This document shows, one piece after another, positions 34,961-46,875 of a stretch of DNA of 64,000 bases. Every line of letters starts with the position of its first letter. Within the stretch, counting starts at the first letter, position 1. The notes beneath the pieces were generated by a model. The model worked only from the letters and a program-made list of their open reading frames with translations. It was not told the origin of the DNA and did no database searches. Source of the stretch: Perognathus longimembris pacificus (Eukaryota; Chordata; Mammalia; Rodentia; Heteromyidae); assembly GCF_023159225.1 (NCBI RefSeq), contig NC_063172.1:60136828-60200827 (forward strand), written 5' to 3'. The position numbers and the translations under genes are program-made.

Positions 34961-35429
34961 ACTACACATACATGTATCAATAAATATATTCACATGGAAC
35001 CATTTAATTATTCTTATTCATACTAGCTAAAAGCTCATACTGATGTCTTCAAGATCAATCCGTTATCACCAAGGTGGTCCTCATCTCCTCTTGCTTGTCT
35101 ATAAACTTCCATTCCAGCAGTGAGAAGCTGGGCCTCACTGCCTGCCACCCATTTATTGAAGGATTCATTTCCATACATCTCAGATCTCCAGGTTACCTTC
35201 TGGAATCATATTTCCTGTACATCATCCCTTTAGAAAAAGAAAAGGGAAATTGTGTACTGGTAAATTGGTTGTTATTGATTCACTTGAATGCATATTCATA
35301 AGTGTAAATTTGCATTGGTTGTTTGCTGACATGTGCCAAAATTCCGAAACTAAAATTCTGCATGTATTCAATGATTACCTCAAGATATCCAAATACCATA
35401 TGGAAACACAGTAGACTAAAAATATCTGA
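34961..35429. other. Non-coding interval
   Basis: Nothing recognised. Confidence 0.4.
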
Positions 35430-36175
35430 AGTAGTCTTGAGCAAATAGAGCAATGCTGGAGGTATCACAATACCTGACTTCAGACTATACTTTAAGTCCA
35501 TAGTAATAAACAACAGTGCAATACTGGCACAAACAGACACAGGGACCAATGGAGTAGAATAAAAGATTTGGATATAAGCCCAATAATATGTTGCCTTCTG
35601 ATTCTTGACAAATATGCACATAACATACATCACTAAAATGACAGCCTCTTTAACAAGTGATGCATGGAAACTGAATATCCACAAACACGGAACCTAAGTC
35701 CTTCTCTCCCTATACAAAATAAAGGAACTCAAAATGAATCAAATACCTTAATATAATACTTGAAACTTGGAAACAACTATATAACAACATGGGGGAAGAA
35801 TTTCTAGATGTAGGTATAGGTAAGGACTTTGGGGCTCTACTGGATCAGGAAATAAATGGGACTGTGTCAAATAAAAAAGGTTCTGTGTAGCAAAAGAAAC
35901 AACAGAGTGCAGAGACCCTGCAGAATGGGAATTAGTCATATGTCAGGGGATTAATGTTCAGAATATATAATGAACACCCCCCCACCATCCAATCAATAAG
36001 TGGGAAGATAAAGTAGAAAGAAAGGGAAAAGAGGGGGAGGTGAGCATAACTAAGAGTAATAGGGGAGATGAGTGTAATTGAAGTACATTATATGCATGGG
36101 TGGAAATGTGTTGATGAAATCTTTTACTAAGTACTACCTCAAACTAAGTATAATGTAAGAAAACTAAGTATAAGA
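35430..36175 (+). mobile_element. Old L1 fragment (ORF2 end to 3' UTR)
   Basis: ggaggtatcacaatacctga, ctggcacaaacagacacagg and aatgggactgtgtcaaataa follow ORF2 in order (the YYKA, QNR and WDSIK-type regions), without an open frame. The tail end at 36030-36175 (gattg/aattgaagtacattatatg) resembles an older L1 3' UTR. Confidence 0.75.
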
Positions 36176-37616
36176 ATAACAAGCCAATTTTAGAAAGGTA
36201 TTCAGATTTCTACTATGTACAGCATAGCAAGCTAACTCTAAAAGTATGCTTTGTTATTGATCCAGACTGTCATTTTCAGCAGCAGACACTGTGACTTTGG
36301 TGTCTGTCCTGCTCCTTTCCCTGGACTCTTCCCATCCTTCTGCTGACTCCTCAGCCAGGTAGCTCTGTGCCTCTCATTTCTGAGGGCCAATGCTTTGCCA
36401 TCTGTCAGTTAATTTCCATATGTTATAGCTGATGAGGCCAGTAGGGACCGCCTTTTCCAATCTCTTTAAGATGTAATATAGGATATGAAAGACCCTAAAG
36501 TATTGTGACATATCAATGATTTGATTCCTAATGACAAACTTCTAGGGATGGATATCTCAGTAGGAAGTTGCGTCTGTCCAGTGTGCCTCATATGATGGCT
36601 ACTTATGTATCCACTTCTTTATCAATTCGTGCAATGGGGCTTTACTGTGTGTGCATGACTTTGTTTTCTTTCCTTTAAATTGGAACTAGAGAGTCATTGT
36701 CGGAACTAGAATCTCACTTTAAACACACGTGTCATTTGGGTATTTTTATTCAAGTTAGAATTTGGTCTGAAGCACAGCCACTTGACATTGTTCAATAAGC
36801 ATTTTAACAACCAAAGACATGTTGTCAGAATCTTAATTAGAGTGATGTTCCGGGCACGTTCACAAAGCGACATGAGTCATTACATGAAACAATCACCACC
36901 ACTCTCTAGTTCTCAGAGTGCATCATAGGCAGCATGTGAAGAATGTAATGACAATCTTTCTAGATTAGTCTGTAGCTTTTTGAAAACACTGATTTATTAA
37001 AAATAATTGATGATTTAAGATATCCTATAGGCTTTTTTCTTTTCAGATACTAAATTATTCAATAACATACATAAATATAAAGACTTTCTTGTGCGTACTA
37101 CAGAATATTCCTTGCTTCAGAAAAAAAAGGAAAAATGAATGGCATGAAACTTAAGTTAATAGAAGGGAAGAAATTATAGATGGAACATGTAAGAAAATCA
37201 TTGTACAAAAGTTAAGGCTTCCACAAATGAAAAATGTACTGAAAAATGTTAAAACAAAGGCCATGTATATAAAGGATTGCAACAAGTTTAAACTCAAGTA
37301 AATTTCTACAAAGTTGGTATAAATAGGAAGGTCAAGTTCAAAGAAAATTAAAACAAGAAGTTAGACATAATCTTAGTAAAGTATCTGGTGAAAAGATTCA
37401 GGTGGTAGCTGGTGCTTGTTTCAGAATGATGTTCTTATTGCATGTCTGGGTCTCAAGTGAGGAGTATTGGTCTTCACACTCAGACCTTCCTTACTCAACT
37501 AGAGATTCTTCTGAAGTTTCATTTTAGCTAACTTTCTGCCATGCGGAGGAGAGAGCTCATTTCACAGGTTTAGTTAGGCAGAAATGGCGGGCTGTGATTT
37601 TGAGGTAGGCCATATT
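36176..37616. other. About 1.4 kb of single-copy DNA, possible regulatory element
   Basis: No recognisable repeat. Bases 36780-37020 hold an AP-1-like site (tgagtcat), several homeobox-like taat cores and an AT-rich end, the style of a conserved non-coding element. This is inference from composition only. Confidence 0.4.
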
Positions 37617-37621
37617 GTAAC

Positions 37622-37656
<35 letters not shown>
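37617..37656. repeat. (AC)n microsatellite
   Basis: AC units with one interruption (aaac) and an atata end. Confidence 0.95.
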
Positions 37657-37660
<4 letters not shown>

Positions 37661-37756
37661 CACAGCATTAAAATAATTTTAAAAGGAAAAAGGAATGATG
37701 ATGCTGAGTAAATGTACCAGAGCAAAGCAGTATCTTTCTTGTTTGTTTTCTGTTGA

Positions 37757-37760
<4 letters not shown>

Positions 37761-37816
<56 letters not shown>
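37761..37816. repeat. (TG)n microsatellite at a SINE tail
   Basis: About 28 TG units directly before the reversed composite SINE. It is inverted relative to the AC run 100 bases upstream. Confidence 0.97.
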
Positions 37817-37817
<1 letters not shown>

Positions 37818-37999
37818 TACTGGGGCTTGAACTCAGGACTTGGGTACTGTTCCTTACCTTTTTTTCACTCAAACCTGAGGCTCTACCACATGATCCAGAG
37901 CTCCATTTCTGGCTTTCAGGGGGGTGGTCTCATGGACTTTCTTACCGGGATAGTTTGAGTAGCTAGGATTATAATCATGAGCCACTGCTGTCTGGCTTG
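37817..37999 (-). mobile_element. B1-like/Geo composite SINE, shortened
   Basis: gtactggggcttgaactcagg...gctctaccacatgatccag...gtagctaggattataatc. The segment between ggtctcatggac and the B1 end is partly deleted. Confidence 0.8.
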
Positions 38000-38317
38000 A
38001 ATTATCTCTTATTCTGGCATCTTGGGGACACAAACCCAATCATGGAAGTCTCAGGCCGTCAATATTTCTCGTTTTGTAAAATTCATCAGCCTTTTAAGAT
38101 CTCCCTTGTCTTCCAGCTGCCTTGCTCTGATTATGTTGTATGTATATAAGACTAAAACAGAATCTGCAGGACCCATGGCAGCATTCCTGATTTGATGGAA
38201 CCTAATGATATGTTTGTGCTGAATGAAGCAGCTGAGTAATGCGAAAGCCCAATGTTCCCAGCAAAACAGACAGCAGCCTATTTTACAAGGATGGCAAAGA
38301 TTTCTAATCATCTTGTG
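38000..38317. other. Non-coding interval
   Basis: An 86-codon minus frame (38051-38311) has no recognisable features. Confidence 0.4.
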
Positions 38318-38510
38318 GGCACTTTGTGTGCTGAGCCCTCTGCTAGAGGCTTTACGAGCATCATCATCATTTTTTATGTGTTCTACCTGAGTTTATGAGG
38401 ATTACTAATGTATCCAATTACTACTCATTCATTTATTTATACTGTATTTATTAAGTGCCTACTACCATACACTGTCTAAAATTTAATCATTAAACGTATA
38501 GAGATTAGCT
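38318..38510 (-). mobile_element. MIR/L2-type fossil
   Basis: gctgagccctctgctagagg...tacgagcatcatc and atttattaagtgcctactac are the familiar reversed MIR/L2 3' phrases. Confidence 0.55.
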
Positions 38511-38864
38511 GCCCACTGGTATATGATAATAAACCGTAAGGAAGGAAAACAGTTTGCTATCACACAGTTGATGGAATATGACAGAAAGAAAACAGTTTTC
38601 TTTGTGCATATAATTATCACCACTTGTAATGGCTATTGTTGACATTAAAATTCAAAATAAATCTTTTAACATACTTCAAAAGAGATGTATACACTATTGT
38701 CAATTGAGGCAATTTGGAGATGGGGAAAAAAGCTTTCCACAGGTATTGATTGTTTCCCCAATTGTAAAGCACATTTTTTGTGAAGATAGTCTGATGAAAC
38801 TGGGCCATAGCAGCAACATAAAGGATCAGCCCTGGGTAGATTGCATGATTTCCCCCAAAGTTCC
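38511..38864. other. AT-rich non-coding DNA
   Basis: Overlapping frames on the two strands (38617-38880) match nothing recognised. Confidence 0.4.
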
Positions 38865-39180
38865 AGTGCTAAAAAATTGATCCCTAGCGTTGGGAGGTGA
38901 TTGGGTCAGGAGGCCTTTGCTTCCCTTAAGCGTGATATAACGCCATTATTGTGGGAATGTGTTAGTTATTGCAAGGGAGTTTGCTTCCCTCTTGTTCTGG
39001 CCATCTCTTTCCCTTCTGTTGTCCACCAAGTGAACATGTAGCAAGAGGGTGCTTCCAGACCCGACCGGTGCTCCCGGTCTCCAGGTCTGTACACTGGAAC
39101 ATTTCTGCTTATTAAACATTATTCAGGCTGTGGAGTTTTTTCTTTATAGTGGCAGGAAACAGGTAAGTCAAGCTCCAGGT
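38865..39180 (+). mobile_element. MaLR-type LTR fossil (MST/MLT1-like)
   Basis: ttgatccctagcgttgggag, gtgattgggtcaggaggcc and the later cttattaaac...tttatagtggcaggaaacagg follow a MaLR LTR in sense order, including a polyadenylation-like region. No internal sequence is seen, so it is a solo LTR or fragment. Confidence 0.65.
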
Positions 39181-39309
39181 TCTTGTCTGGTAGGATCTTT
39201 ACCTACTAATTTAGAAGACACAAAATCACAAGCCTTATTGATGATCCAGCCTCCAAAAATACTGTTATGGTATTCAGGATTACTTGTGTTCATTAACAAA
39301 AATTTGAAA

Positions 39310-39664
39310 GAATGACATTGTCCCATTCATAAGGAAATGGAAGGATTTGGAAAAAATTATACTAGATGAAGTGAGCCAGACCCAAAGAAACATAGGCCCT
39401 GTGGTTTCCCTCATTGGAAAAAACGAGTACATGTCTAGGTTAGTTCTAGCAGAAGATCACAATAGCTTAATAGCTATGTCCATAGGAACACACAAGATGA
39501 AGCTAATCAAAATGAACTCCAAGTTACAGAAACAAGTGGCTTATCATTATTGTTGTCCTTTTCAACATACCATGAAAAGTTGGATAAGAAATGTATGCAC
39601 TGCCTTATGTATGAAACTGTAACTGCTCTGTACATCACTGGAACAATAAAGAAATAAATTAATT
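39310..39664 (+). mobile_element. Short L1 3' end with 12-bp TSD and a 3' UTR deletion
   Basis: Begins inside the ORF2 C-terminus (aatgacattgtcccattc) and ends with gaacaataaagaaataaatt. The duplication aaaaatttgaaa lies at 39298-39309 and 39665-39676. Compared with the copy at 55.7-56.3 kb, about 240 bases of the middle 3' UTR, including its G-rich part, are missing. Confidence 0.9.
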
Positions 39665-39676
39665 AAAAATTTGAAA

Positions 39677-41063
39677 ACATACTCTTTTCAGTTTCTGGGC
39701 AAAATGATCCAATTGAAATACAAAGAAATTACTAACTGTTGTCTGGTATAAAGAGTGTGGAGGTTTCAGTGGAAGTTAAATTGACAGAATTGTCATTACT
39801 TTGCCAACTCAGTACTTTCAGAGAAATGTATAACCTGTTGTTTGTGTGATTTCTACTGTGGAACATGCTGTTTTTTACACAGAGGTAAAACAAACTGAGT
39901 AATAGATAATATTAGGATTCCAGGATTCTGATTTTCTCATTATTTAAGTACAAATAACATTCAGAGAAGCAGCTAATTGTAAATAGACACAAAACCAAGT
40001 GTATAGCTACTAGATGATGATTAGCACGTTATTGAGAAGATGAAAGTTTCACTGGATATATATTCTAGCTCTTAGCTGACTTATTAGTCAATTTATTGCA
40101 AATCCACTATTGTTATTTTTAAGCTGAAATAAAGAACTAAGAAGAGAAAGCATCAGGCTTTTCAGAAAGAGGTGAATAGCAAGTGTTAAAAATTATAGGG
40201 TTATTCAAATGTTTGCAAGAGAGAGAGATATTAAAATTATATAGTACTATGTGGAAACCTTGAGATATTTTCAGCCAAAATAATTTTTGTCTATTTAAAT
40301 GGTATACTGAATAATGAAGGAAAAACAATTTTCACAAGTGGATATTTAAGTCACCTATTTCCTGTCTTCATTTCTGTATGAAACAGGTATGCAAAGACCA
40401 TAAGATGGACTCATTGGACCATGGGGTTTAGGAAGAAGAGAAGGAACATAGAAAGAAATTTTGTCCAAAGAAACTTGATTTTTACCAATGTCCTAAAGGG
40501 GGGGTTCAGTCTTAAATTGAAAACATTTGGGTTTTAATAAAAAGATGATCTTTATGTAACTGTGGTTTCATTTTTGCTTGGATAATTGGAGAGCAAAAAG
40601 ATACTACGTGAATCCCATATGTTATTCATTAGGCTACACAAAGATTCCAAACACTATTATTTGGAGTCTAGATTTCAAATGAGTATAAGTTATGGTCTCC
40701 AAGTGTGTAATTACAAAAACTCATCCTGTATTGCCAGGTTCCATGTGGAATGCAACCACAAATCTCAAGACAAATCAATTAAGTTTCTATATGTTTTTTC
40801 ACAGGTATTCTATGAGTCCATCACCAACTGTTTCTGGCAGTGTTTTTTTGTGGCCTTTGAATAAACTTCAAGGAAACAATAAGAGTGTAAATGAATAAGT
40901 TACATGTTCAAGTAGAGCTATTAACTGCGTGTAACTTATCACATATAATGTAAGAAAAGCCCTAATATATAGAGTGCTTAAAGATGGACAATTCCTATAG
41001 TGAAACCACAAATAGGGTAGTAATTAGTTGACCTTAACTTGAGTAAATATTTCACGGAATAAA
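39677..41063. other. About 1.4 kb of AT-rich non-coding DNA
   Basis: Short frames at 40586-40898 overlap in two phases and match nothing recognised. Confidence 0.45.
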
Positions 41064-41290
41064 AGTTTTTTTGTACTGGGTGTTGAACTTGGAACATTTT
41101 TCTTGCTCTACCACTTGAGCCAAGGATCCCTGTCTATTATTATTTTTGAAGGATTTTCCCCCTCAGTGGTTTGTTGTTAGATAAGTTCTCTCATTAGCTT
41201 TTCTGTTGGAATGCTAGCCTTAAATCACTACTCTCCTGTCTCCATTTCCAAGTAGCTGGCATTACAGATGTGAACTACCACGCCTAGCCC
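41064..41290 (-). mobile_element. Old B1-ID type composite SINE
   Basis: gtactgggtgttgaacttgg...gctctaccacttgagcc is a reversed tRNA-like half. gtagctggcattacagatg...ccacgcctagccc is the reversed B1-like head. Confidence 0.7.
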
Positions 41291-41569
41291 TCAGGGTAAA
41301 ATTTTTTATGGTGCAGTTCTGTGACTTAAATGATTTCCTTGCTTAAAAGAGTTTTTATTAGCATATATTAGTTGTATAAGGGAAGTTTCATATAGTATTT
41401 CCAGAAACTATACTTCAAAGTCACCCCCTCCTTCTCTTTACCTTATTCCCCTCCTTCTTCCTTAAACAATTTCAACAGAGTTTTATTGTTTGAAGTCTTA
41501 GCCTAAGATACTAAACTCTCTACAAAGTTGAATTGGTAATTTGGAACACTGTTCTAGGCCAGTTGTAAT

Positions 41570-41710
41570 AATTACTTTTCCTAGGTATCCTATGAGGCAG
41601 ACATTTTTTTTATCAACTTTTTGCATTTCAGTAAGTGAGGTTTCAAGAAATTACATAAACTCCCCAAGTAGCAGAACTCCATTTGAGAGAGGTCCTGTGA
41701 TGTATAAATT
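41570..41710 (-). mobile_element. MIR fossil
   Basis: ggtatcctatgaggcagaca...ttgcatttcagtaagtgagg...ttacataaactccccaag follows the reversed MIR core. Confidence 0.6.
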
Positions 41711-44700
41711 TGCACAATGGTATAACATATAGTTATGAAGGGTACAACCTGAACTGATGTATAAGGAAGCCCCAATAGGATGTAAGCGATACATTTTCCT
41801 CATGCACAACCTCTTTTTACTATGCTACTCTCTAGGAGAAATATGGAATGGGCTCCTTTCTATGAAAAAAAAAGCAGAACATAAACCATGACTTTGTGTG
41901 GATATGGTCAGTGTGTGGTCTGCAAGCCTTCAAGGGCACATCAGCTCCCCCTGTGATTTTCCCTCTACTCTCCCAGTGGGAGCTGGCTTCTCAATGTCTC
42001 CATGGGAATAATCGACAGCCACTTTCTGCAGGTCTTTTCCTGGAGAAGTCACATGGCTCTTGAATCTCACATTGCTAATTGCAGCTGAGGGCTAGCATAA
42101 CATCTGTTCAAGTCTACAGTTCATCACTGCTACTATTGGATGTTTGATGATGAATCAGTGATATATGTCTGTGTATATACATTTACATTGTTTTAAACAT
42201 CAGTTTCTCATGGGCAAAATGAGAGTAAAACAAATAAATAACTTAATGGAAATATATGAGATATTGTAATGGTATTAACATAGAACAAGGATCAGAGTAA
42301 CTTCAATCAATATTTCATTCCCTTTCACATACTCCTCTCTTCCTCCACTTTCTACTTCCCTTCCTCTTCTTTCTTCTCTTTCTCTTTCTTCTTCTTCCTT
42401 GCTCTTCTTTTTCTCTTCTCTTCCTCTTCCATTTCCTGCTCCTCCTTTTCTTTCCTCATTTTTGCCTGTATTCTCTCTAAATCTGGCCTCTTTCTCTTTG
42501 AAAGCATCTGTGAACCTGATAACGGAATAACATTGAGATTTCAAGTCAGTATAAGAGATCAGGAGGGTACATGAGAAGACTCATGGACTCATTTTGGGTC
42601 AATCACCAAACATGATTTACTGCTGATATTGTGGCCTTAGAATGTAAAGTTTGAGAGTCTCATTTAATTTTGTATTTTCTGCGAAGAATGCACTTGAGTT
42701 CTCTTTGACCCATATCAGGAAGTTTAGATAAGGGGCAAACATGGAGTACTCACAGAGTTCTTGCTTTCCTCTCCTTTGCTCCTTCCTTCAAGCTTTCCAC
42801 CACCTGAAGAGGTGGCTTATTCCTATTATCTTTGTCTTTTGTCATCTTTCTTCTCTGTCTTTCCTTTCCTCCTTCTTGCCTTCTTTTTTCTGCCTGAATT
42901 ACTTCTTTCCCCTCCAATCTTCTCTCCTCTGATATTTTTAGTAACTATGTTCCCTAAATTATACCTTGTATACATTTATGAGTAATGGTTGTTGCATGTC
43001 TAGACTTGAATTCTATGATTATTATATAGGTTAATAAATCGAGCAAAAACACATTAAAAGTAAATTTCCTTATAGAAATATTGCATGCAAAAAAAGAAAT
43101 ATTTCATGCATCAAGAATACTAGGACATTTTCCTTCCTTCCTCAAATACCTGGTAATGAAATTTATTGACATATAAACATAGTACGCTGCTAATTGAGTA
43201 ATTATCGATTGAGGGAGATGTGTTCTTAAAAGTCACATTATCAATCGGCAGATAGACTAAGAACAGACTTAGTTTTCAACTTAACTTTATAGCATTACCT
43301 TAAAATTGTAAAGAGTTAATCTTATCACACTACACATGGTTGAATTTATAAAAGATAAAATCACCAACGAGTAATGCATAGTTACTTGTTACATATTCTT
43401 CCCATTACAACTGACAGGTTCATTAATCATACAGTGTATTTTACTATTAGAAGATATAAAGGAGATCAAATCTCTTGTAATTTTTCTTCTTCTCTTTCAT
43501 TTGATAAGTGTGTTGTTTCAGTGTGCAGATAAAATATAGTGTCAGTCAGCAGCATTCTCGGGAGACTTTCATTTTTCCCCAGTAAGAATATCCATGCTGA
43601 TTTGCAATGTAAAGCATCCTTAGCTCATGCATCATTTCCCTATAACTTGACCATCAGATCAAGTAAAATGTCTTTGTGCGTCTGCCCATAGAACCGGTCA
43701 TCTAGAAGTAAGAGCTGGAGGAAAGAAATAATGTTTTTGGTGTGAGTGGTGTTGCTTACTGAGTGTTGAAGGCATTAGGGATGAACACCTCTATTCATAA
43801 CATAACATTGATTCATAATTAAAGTTCATGTAAATTACACAGAGAGCTGACAGATTTCATAAGCTTCTCTGGGGAGAGGTGGCAAATTTTGCAGTTTCTC
43901 GCAGATTGCCAATGAGATACTTGGAAGCATAAATGAAATATAAGACTATTTGCCAATAAATAAGAGGAAACATCTTATTCTCTTTCATGGGATCTTTCTG
44001 AAAAAATAGGTCTTTAAAGGCTACATTCTTGCTTAGAAAACCAAGGTGGTTTTGATTTTCTAGTCTAGAAACAAATCCTAAAAGAGATGTCATCAGTTCA
44101 CATGGCTAAAACAGATGGACATATTTTAATGTTTTAATTAGCAAAGAGAATAAAAAGGTGTCCTTCTGAAATCTCCTGTCAACTTCAAGCGTGAAGTCAA
44201 CCATGAACATTCTTTGGTTATTTCTCAGTATTTTCATTTAAAAACCTAACTGATAAATACAATTCTTAGGATTTCTTAGTTTTGGTGATGTGTATGCCAC
44301 TGATACACTGTAATTTATACAAGAACTACTTCAGCGTGTTTTTCTGTGCTTCTTGCCAACCCAAGTATTCTAAATATAAACTGAAGAAATTCAGTCTGGC
44401 ACAAAACAGCTGATGAAATATTCTAGGCTTGCATTCCTCTATTTTCCCCTAAGACTGTGGGTGAGGTGCAGCAAATGTAGAGAGATCTTGATTAAAGTGC
44501 AGAAATGTATGCTGTCCGGTTGCTTGTAGACTCAATTTAAAGTTGCCCCAAGTGGCCCTTCAGCTCCATCACTGGCACGGCATTCCTGACAGAACTCAGC
44601 TTGGTCGTTCACATCATCTCCTTCTCCATCCTGGAGCTCTTTTCCAAGGAAGTGTAATCTCATCATGTATGCGTAGTAGGCTTTGGGTAGAAGCAAGATT

Positions 44701-44930
44701 GGTAAAGCTAGTTCCTCAGCCCCTACCCACAAGTCACTTCAAAGTGCATTTTCATAACACGTTAGAGACCAGAGCCATGGTCCTGGAAATTGGAGTGGTG
44801 CGAATAGAAAATCTCTACTTGTTCATCCTTTCACACTTCTTTCTCCCCCATCTATTTACATAGATAATTGACCAAAGGTTACACTTCTCTTTCTGTGGGA
44901 GTGATGTGCTGTGTATTTGAAATATGATTT
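41711..44930. other. About 3.2 kb of single-copy non-coding DNA
   Basis: Largely free of recognisable young repeats. C/T-rich stretches lie at 42310-42470 and 42755-42930 and create biased frames. One minus-strand frame at 44532-44732 is listed separately. Confidence 0.45.
44532..44732 (-). other. Unrecognised 66-codon frame, acidic and cysteine-containing
   Basis: The frame runs from a TTG at 44732 (the first ATG is at residue 23) to a stop at 44532. It has a hydrophobic start (LALPILLLPKAYYAY), then a charged middle (GEGDDVNDQAEFCQE). The composition is more protein-like than most frames here, so it could be a fragment of a retrocopy or an exon. I do not recognise it, and an opposite-strand frame overlaps it. 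Confidence 0.2.
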
Positions 44931-45002
44931 TCCCTTCCTTCCTTCCTTCCTTCCTTCCTTCCTTCCTTCCTTCCTTCCTTCCTTCCTTCCTTCCTTTCTT
45001 TT

Positions 45003-45066
<64 letters not shown>

Positions 45067-45205
45067 TCCTTCTCTTTCTTTTTTATTTCTCCTTCCCTTC
45101 CTTCCTTCCTTCCTTCCTTCCTTCCTTCCTTCCTTCCTTCCTTCCTTCCTTCCTTCCTTTCTTTCTTTCTTTCTTTCTTCTTTTCTTTCTTTCTTTCTTT
45201 CTTCT

Positions 45206-45237
<32 letters not shown>

Positions 45238-45360
45238 TCCTTCTCTTCTTTTTTATTTCTCCTTCCTTCCTTCCTTCCTTCCTTCCTTCCTCCCTCCCCT
45301 CCCCCTCCCCTCCCCTCCCCTCCCCTCCCCTCCCCTCCCCTCCTCTCCTCTCCTCTCCTT
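44931..45360. repeat. 430-base (CCTT)/(CTTT)/(CCCCT) pyrimidine tract
   Basis: Alternating blocks of ttcc, tttc and ctccc units with almost no purines on the + strand. Frames of more than 150 codons here (Phe/Leu/Ser/Pro, or Lys/Glu/Arg on the other strand) are artefacts. Confidence 0.97.
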
Positions 45361-45581
45361 TCCACTAAGGGTTCCTCTCATGAAATATGATGCTCTAGTT
45401 TGAGGAAGGCTTTGCTCTTCGTGAATGCCTTGGTAGTAGCCAGGTACTTTCTTAGTCTTTTTTTCCCCCCTTTACAACTTGAAGCATTGTTTGGGAATTC
45501 ATGTGTGATTTTGCTGAAAGCATGGGATTATGCAAGAGAGTATCTCATGAGATGAAGAAAGAATTTCATTTATTTTAATTT

Positions 45582-45798
45582 AAAATTTTTTTGCCAGTCC
45601 TGGGGCTTTGACTCAGGGCCTGAGCACTGTCCCTGGCTTCTTTTCTTTTCTTTTTTATTTTTCTCAAGGCTAGCACTGTAATTCTTGAGCTACAGAACCA
45701 CTTCTGGCTTTTTTCTGTGTATGTGGTGCTGAGGAATTGAACTCAGGGCTTCATGCATTCTAGGCAAGCACTCTACCACTAAGCCATTTCCCCAGCCT
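45582..45798 (-). mobile_element. IDL-Geo SINE, older copy with 11-bp TSD
   Basis: The Geo half carries a small T-rich insertion (ttcttttcttttttattttt) before ctcaaggctagc. The TSD tattttaattt lies at 45571-45581 and 45799-45809. Confidence 0.9.
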
Positions 45799-45809
45799 AT
45801 TTTAATTTT

Positions 45810-46875
45810 TTTATTTAAAAATTTTTTGTAAAGGTAAGAAAGAATTTCTAAATGGAGACTCAACTATCTCTCCACTAATCAGCTATTGTGTGGAAACTTC
45901 AATGGGAAGAGGTGATATAGTTTGACTGGGCAGTCAAGCCACGTTATCTCAGATTCACAGAGGTTTGTAGGAGGATTGAACGAATAGAACTTTAGAAAAA
46001 CTGAATGACTCTTGCTTCTATTTCTGGATGAAGTATTGGGAGTTCACTATGAGAATTATTCTGTATCCATTTCATATTAGCAGCACTTGGATCCAGACAG
46101 GGGTGACACTTCCCCAAGCCCAGGTTTGGAGTATCTTTCTCCTGTGTCCCTGGAAGGGGATTTGGATAGCTGCCACCTTACGGGGTGACTCCAGCCTGGA
46201 GTCTAGTCTGTGCTGCTGTGCTTCCAAGAGTTCTTTGACCTTCTTCCCTGGCGTTGTCTCCTTCCAACAGAGGCCTTCGTTCTGGGGGCTTGGCCTGACA
46301 ATTCTCGCTATTCTATGGATCATAGCATGGGGCACATTAGCTGGTTTTAAGTGACTTTCTTGTCAATGAAAGGGTTCTAGGTGGAATATGGGTTTAAGGC
46401 CTTAGTATGGCATTCAGAGGGACTTCAGGACCTTCATGGCAGTGGCTCTCCATTTTGTGGGCTCCACACAAGGCACCTCCTGTGGGTGGCCTTCTTCTTC
46501 CTTCTAGGTCACTCCATACCCAGGACATTTTGCTCTGCTAGCTGCTTCTCTCTCTAAAGGAGGTGGCAATATCATATACATCTAGATGGATCTTCAACTA
46601 CATGAGAAACTCCATGTGACTCACTCCCATGTCCTTCTACAAAAAGTAAGACACAGCATTTAGGGACTCTGTGAGTTCTATGCAGGATGAAGTCACAGGG
46701 TTTGGGAGTGTCACTGACAGCCAAGCCCAGTGAGGAAATTCATGAGCAGCGAAGTCACCAGCACTAAACACATGGTGACAGGGACCTATGAAAGCCAATG
46801 TTGCTTCACCACCAACAAGTTCCAGACAACCTAACATCACGGTATTTCCTGAAGAGTGTTCATCCATACATGGCT
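45810..46875. other. About 1.1 kb of non-coding DNA
   Basis: A 108-codon + frame (46028-46354) ends in a hydrophobic stretch, but a minus frame overlaps it and no family is recognised. Confidence 0.4.

Noticed and set aside
44911..45403. Open frames of more than 150 codons on both strands
   Set aside because: They are translations of ttcc/tttc repeats in several phases at once, giving only Phe/Leu/Ser/Pro or Lys/Glu/Arg/Gly strings.
46028..46354. 108-codon + strand frame with a hydrophobic end
   Set aside because: An overlapping minus frame of similar length exists and no family is recognisable, so a chance frame is more likely.
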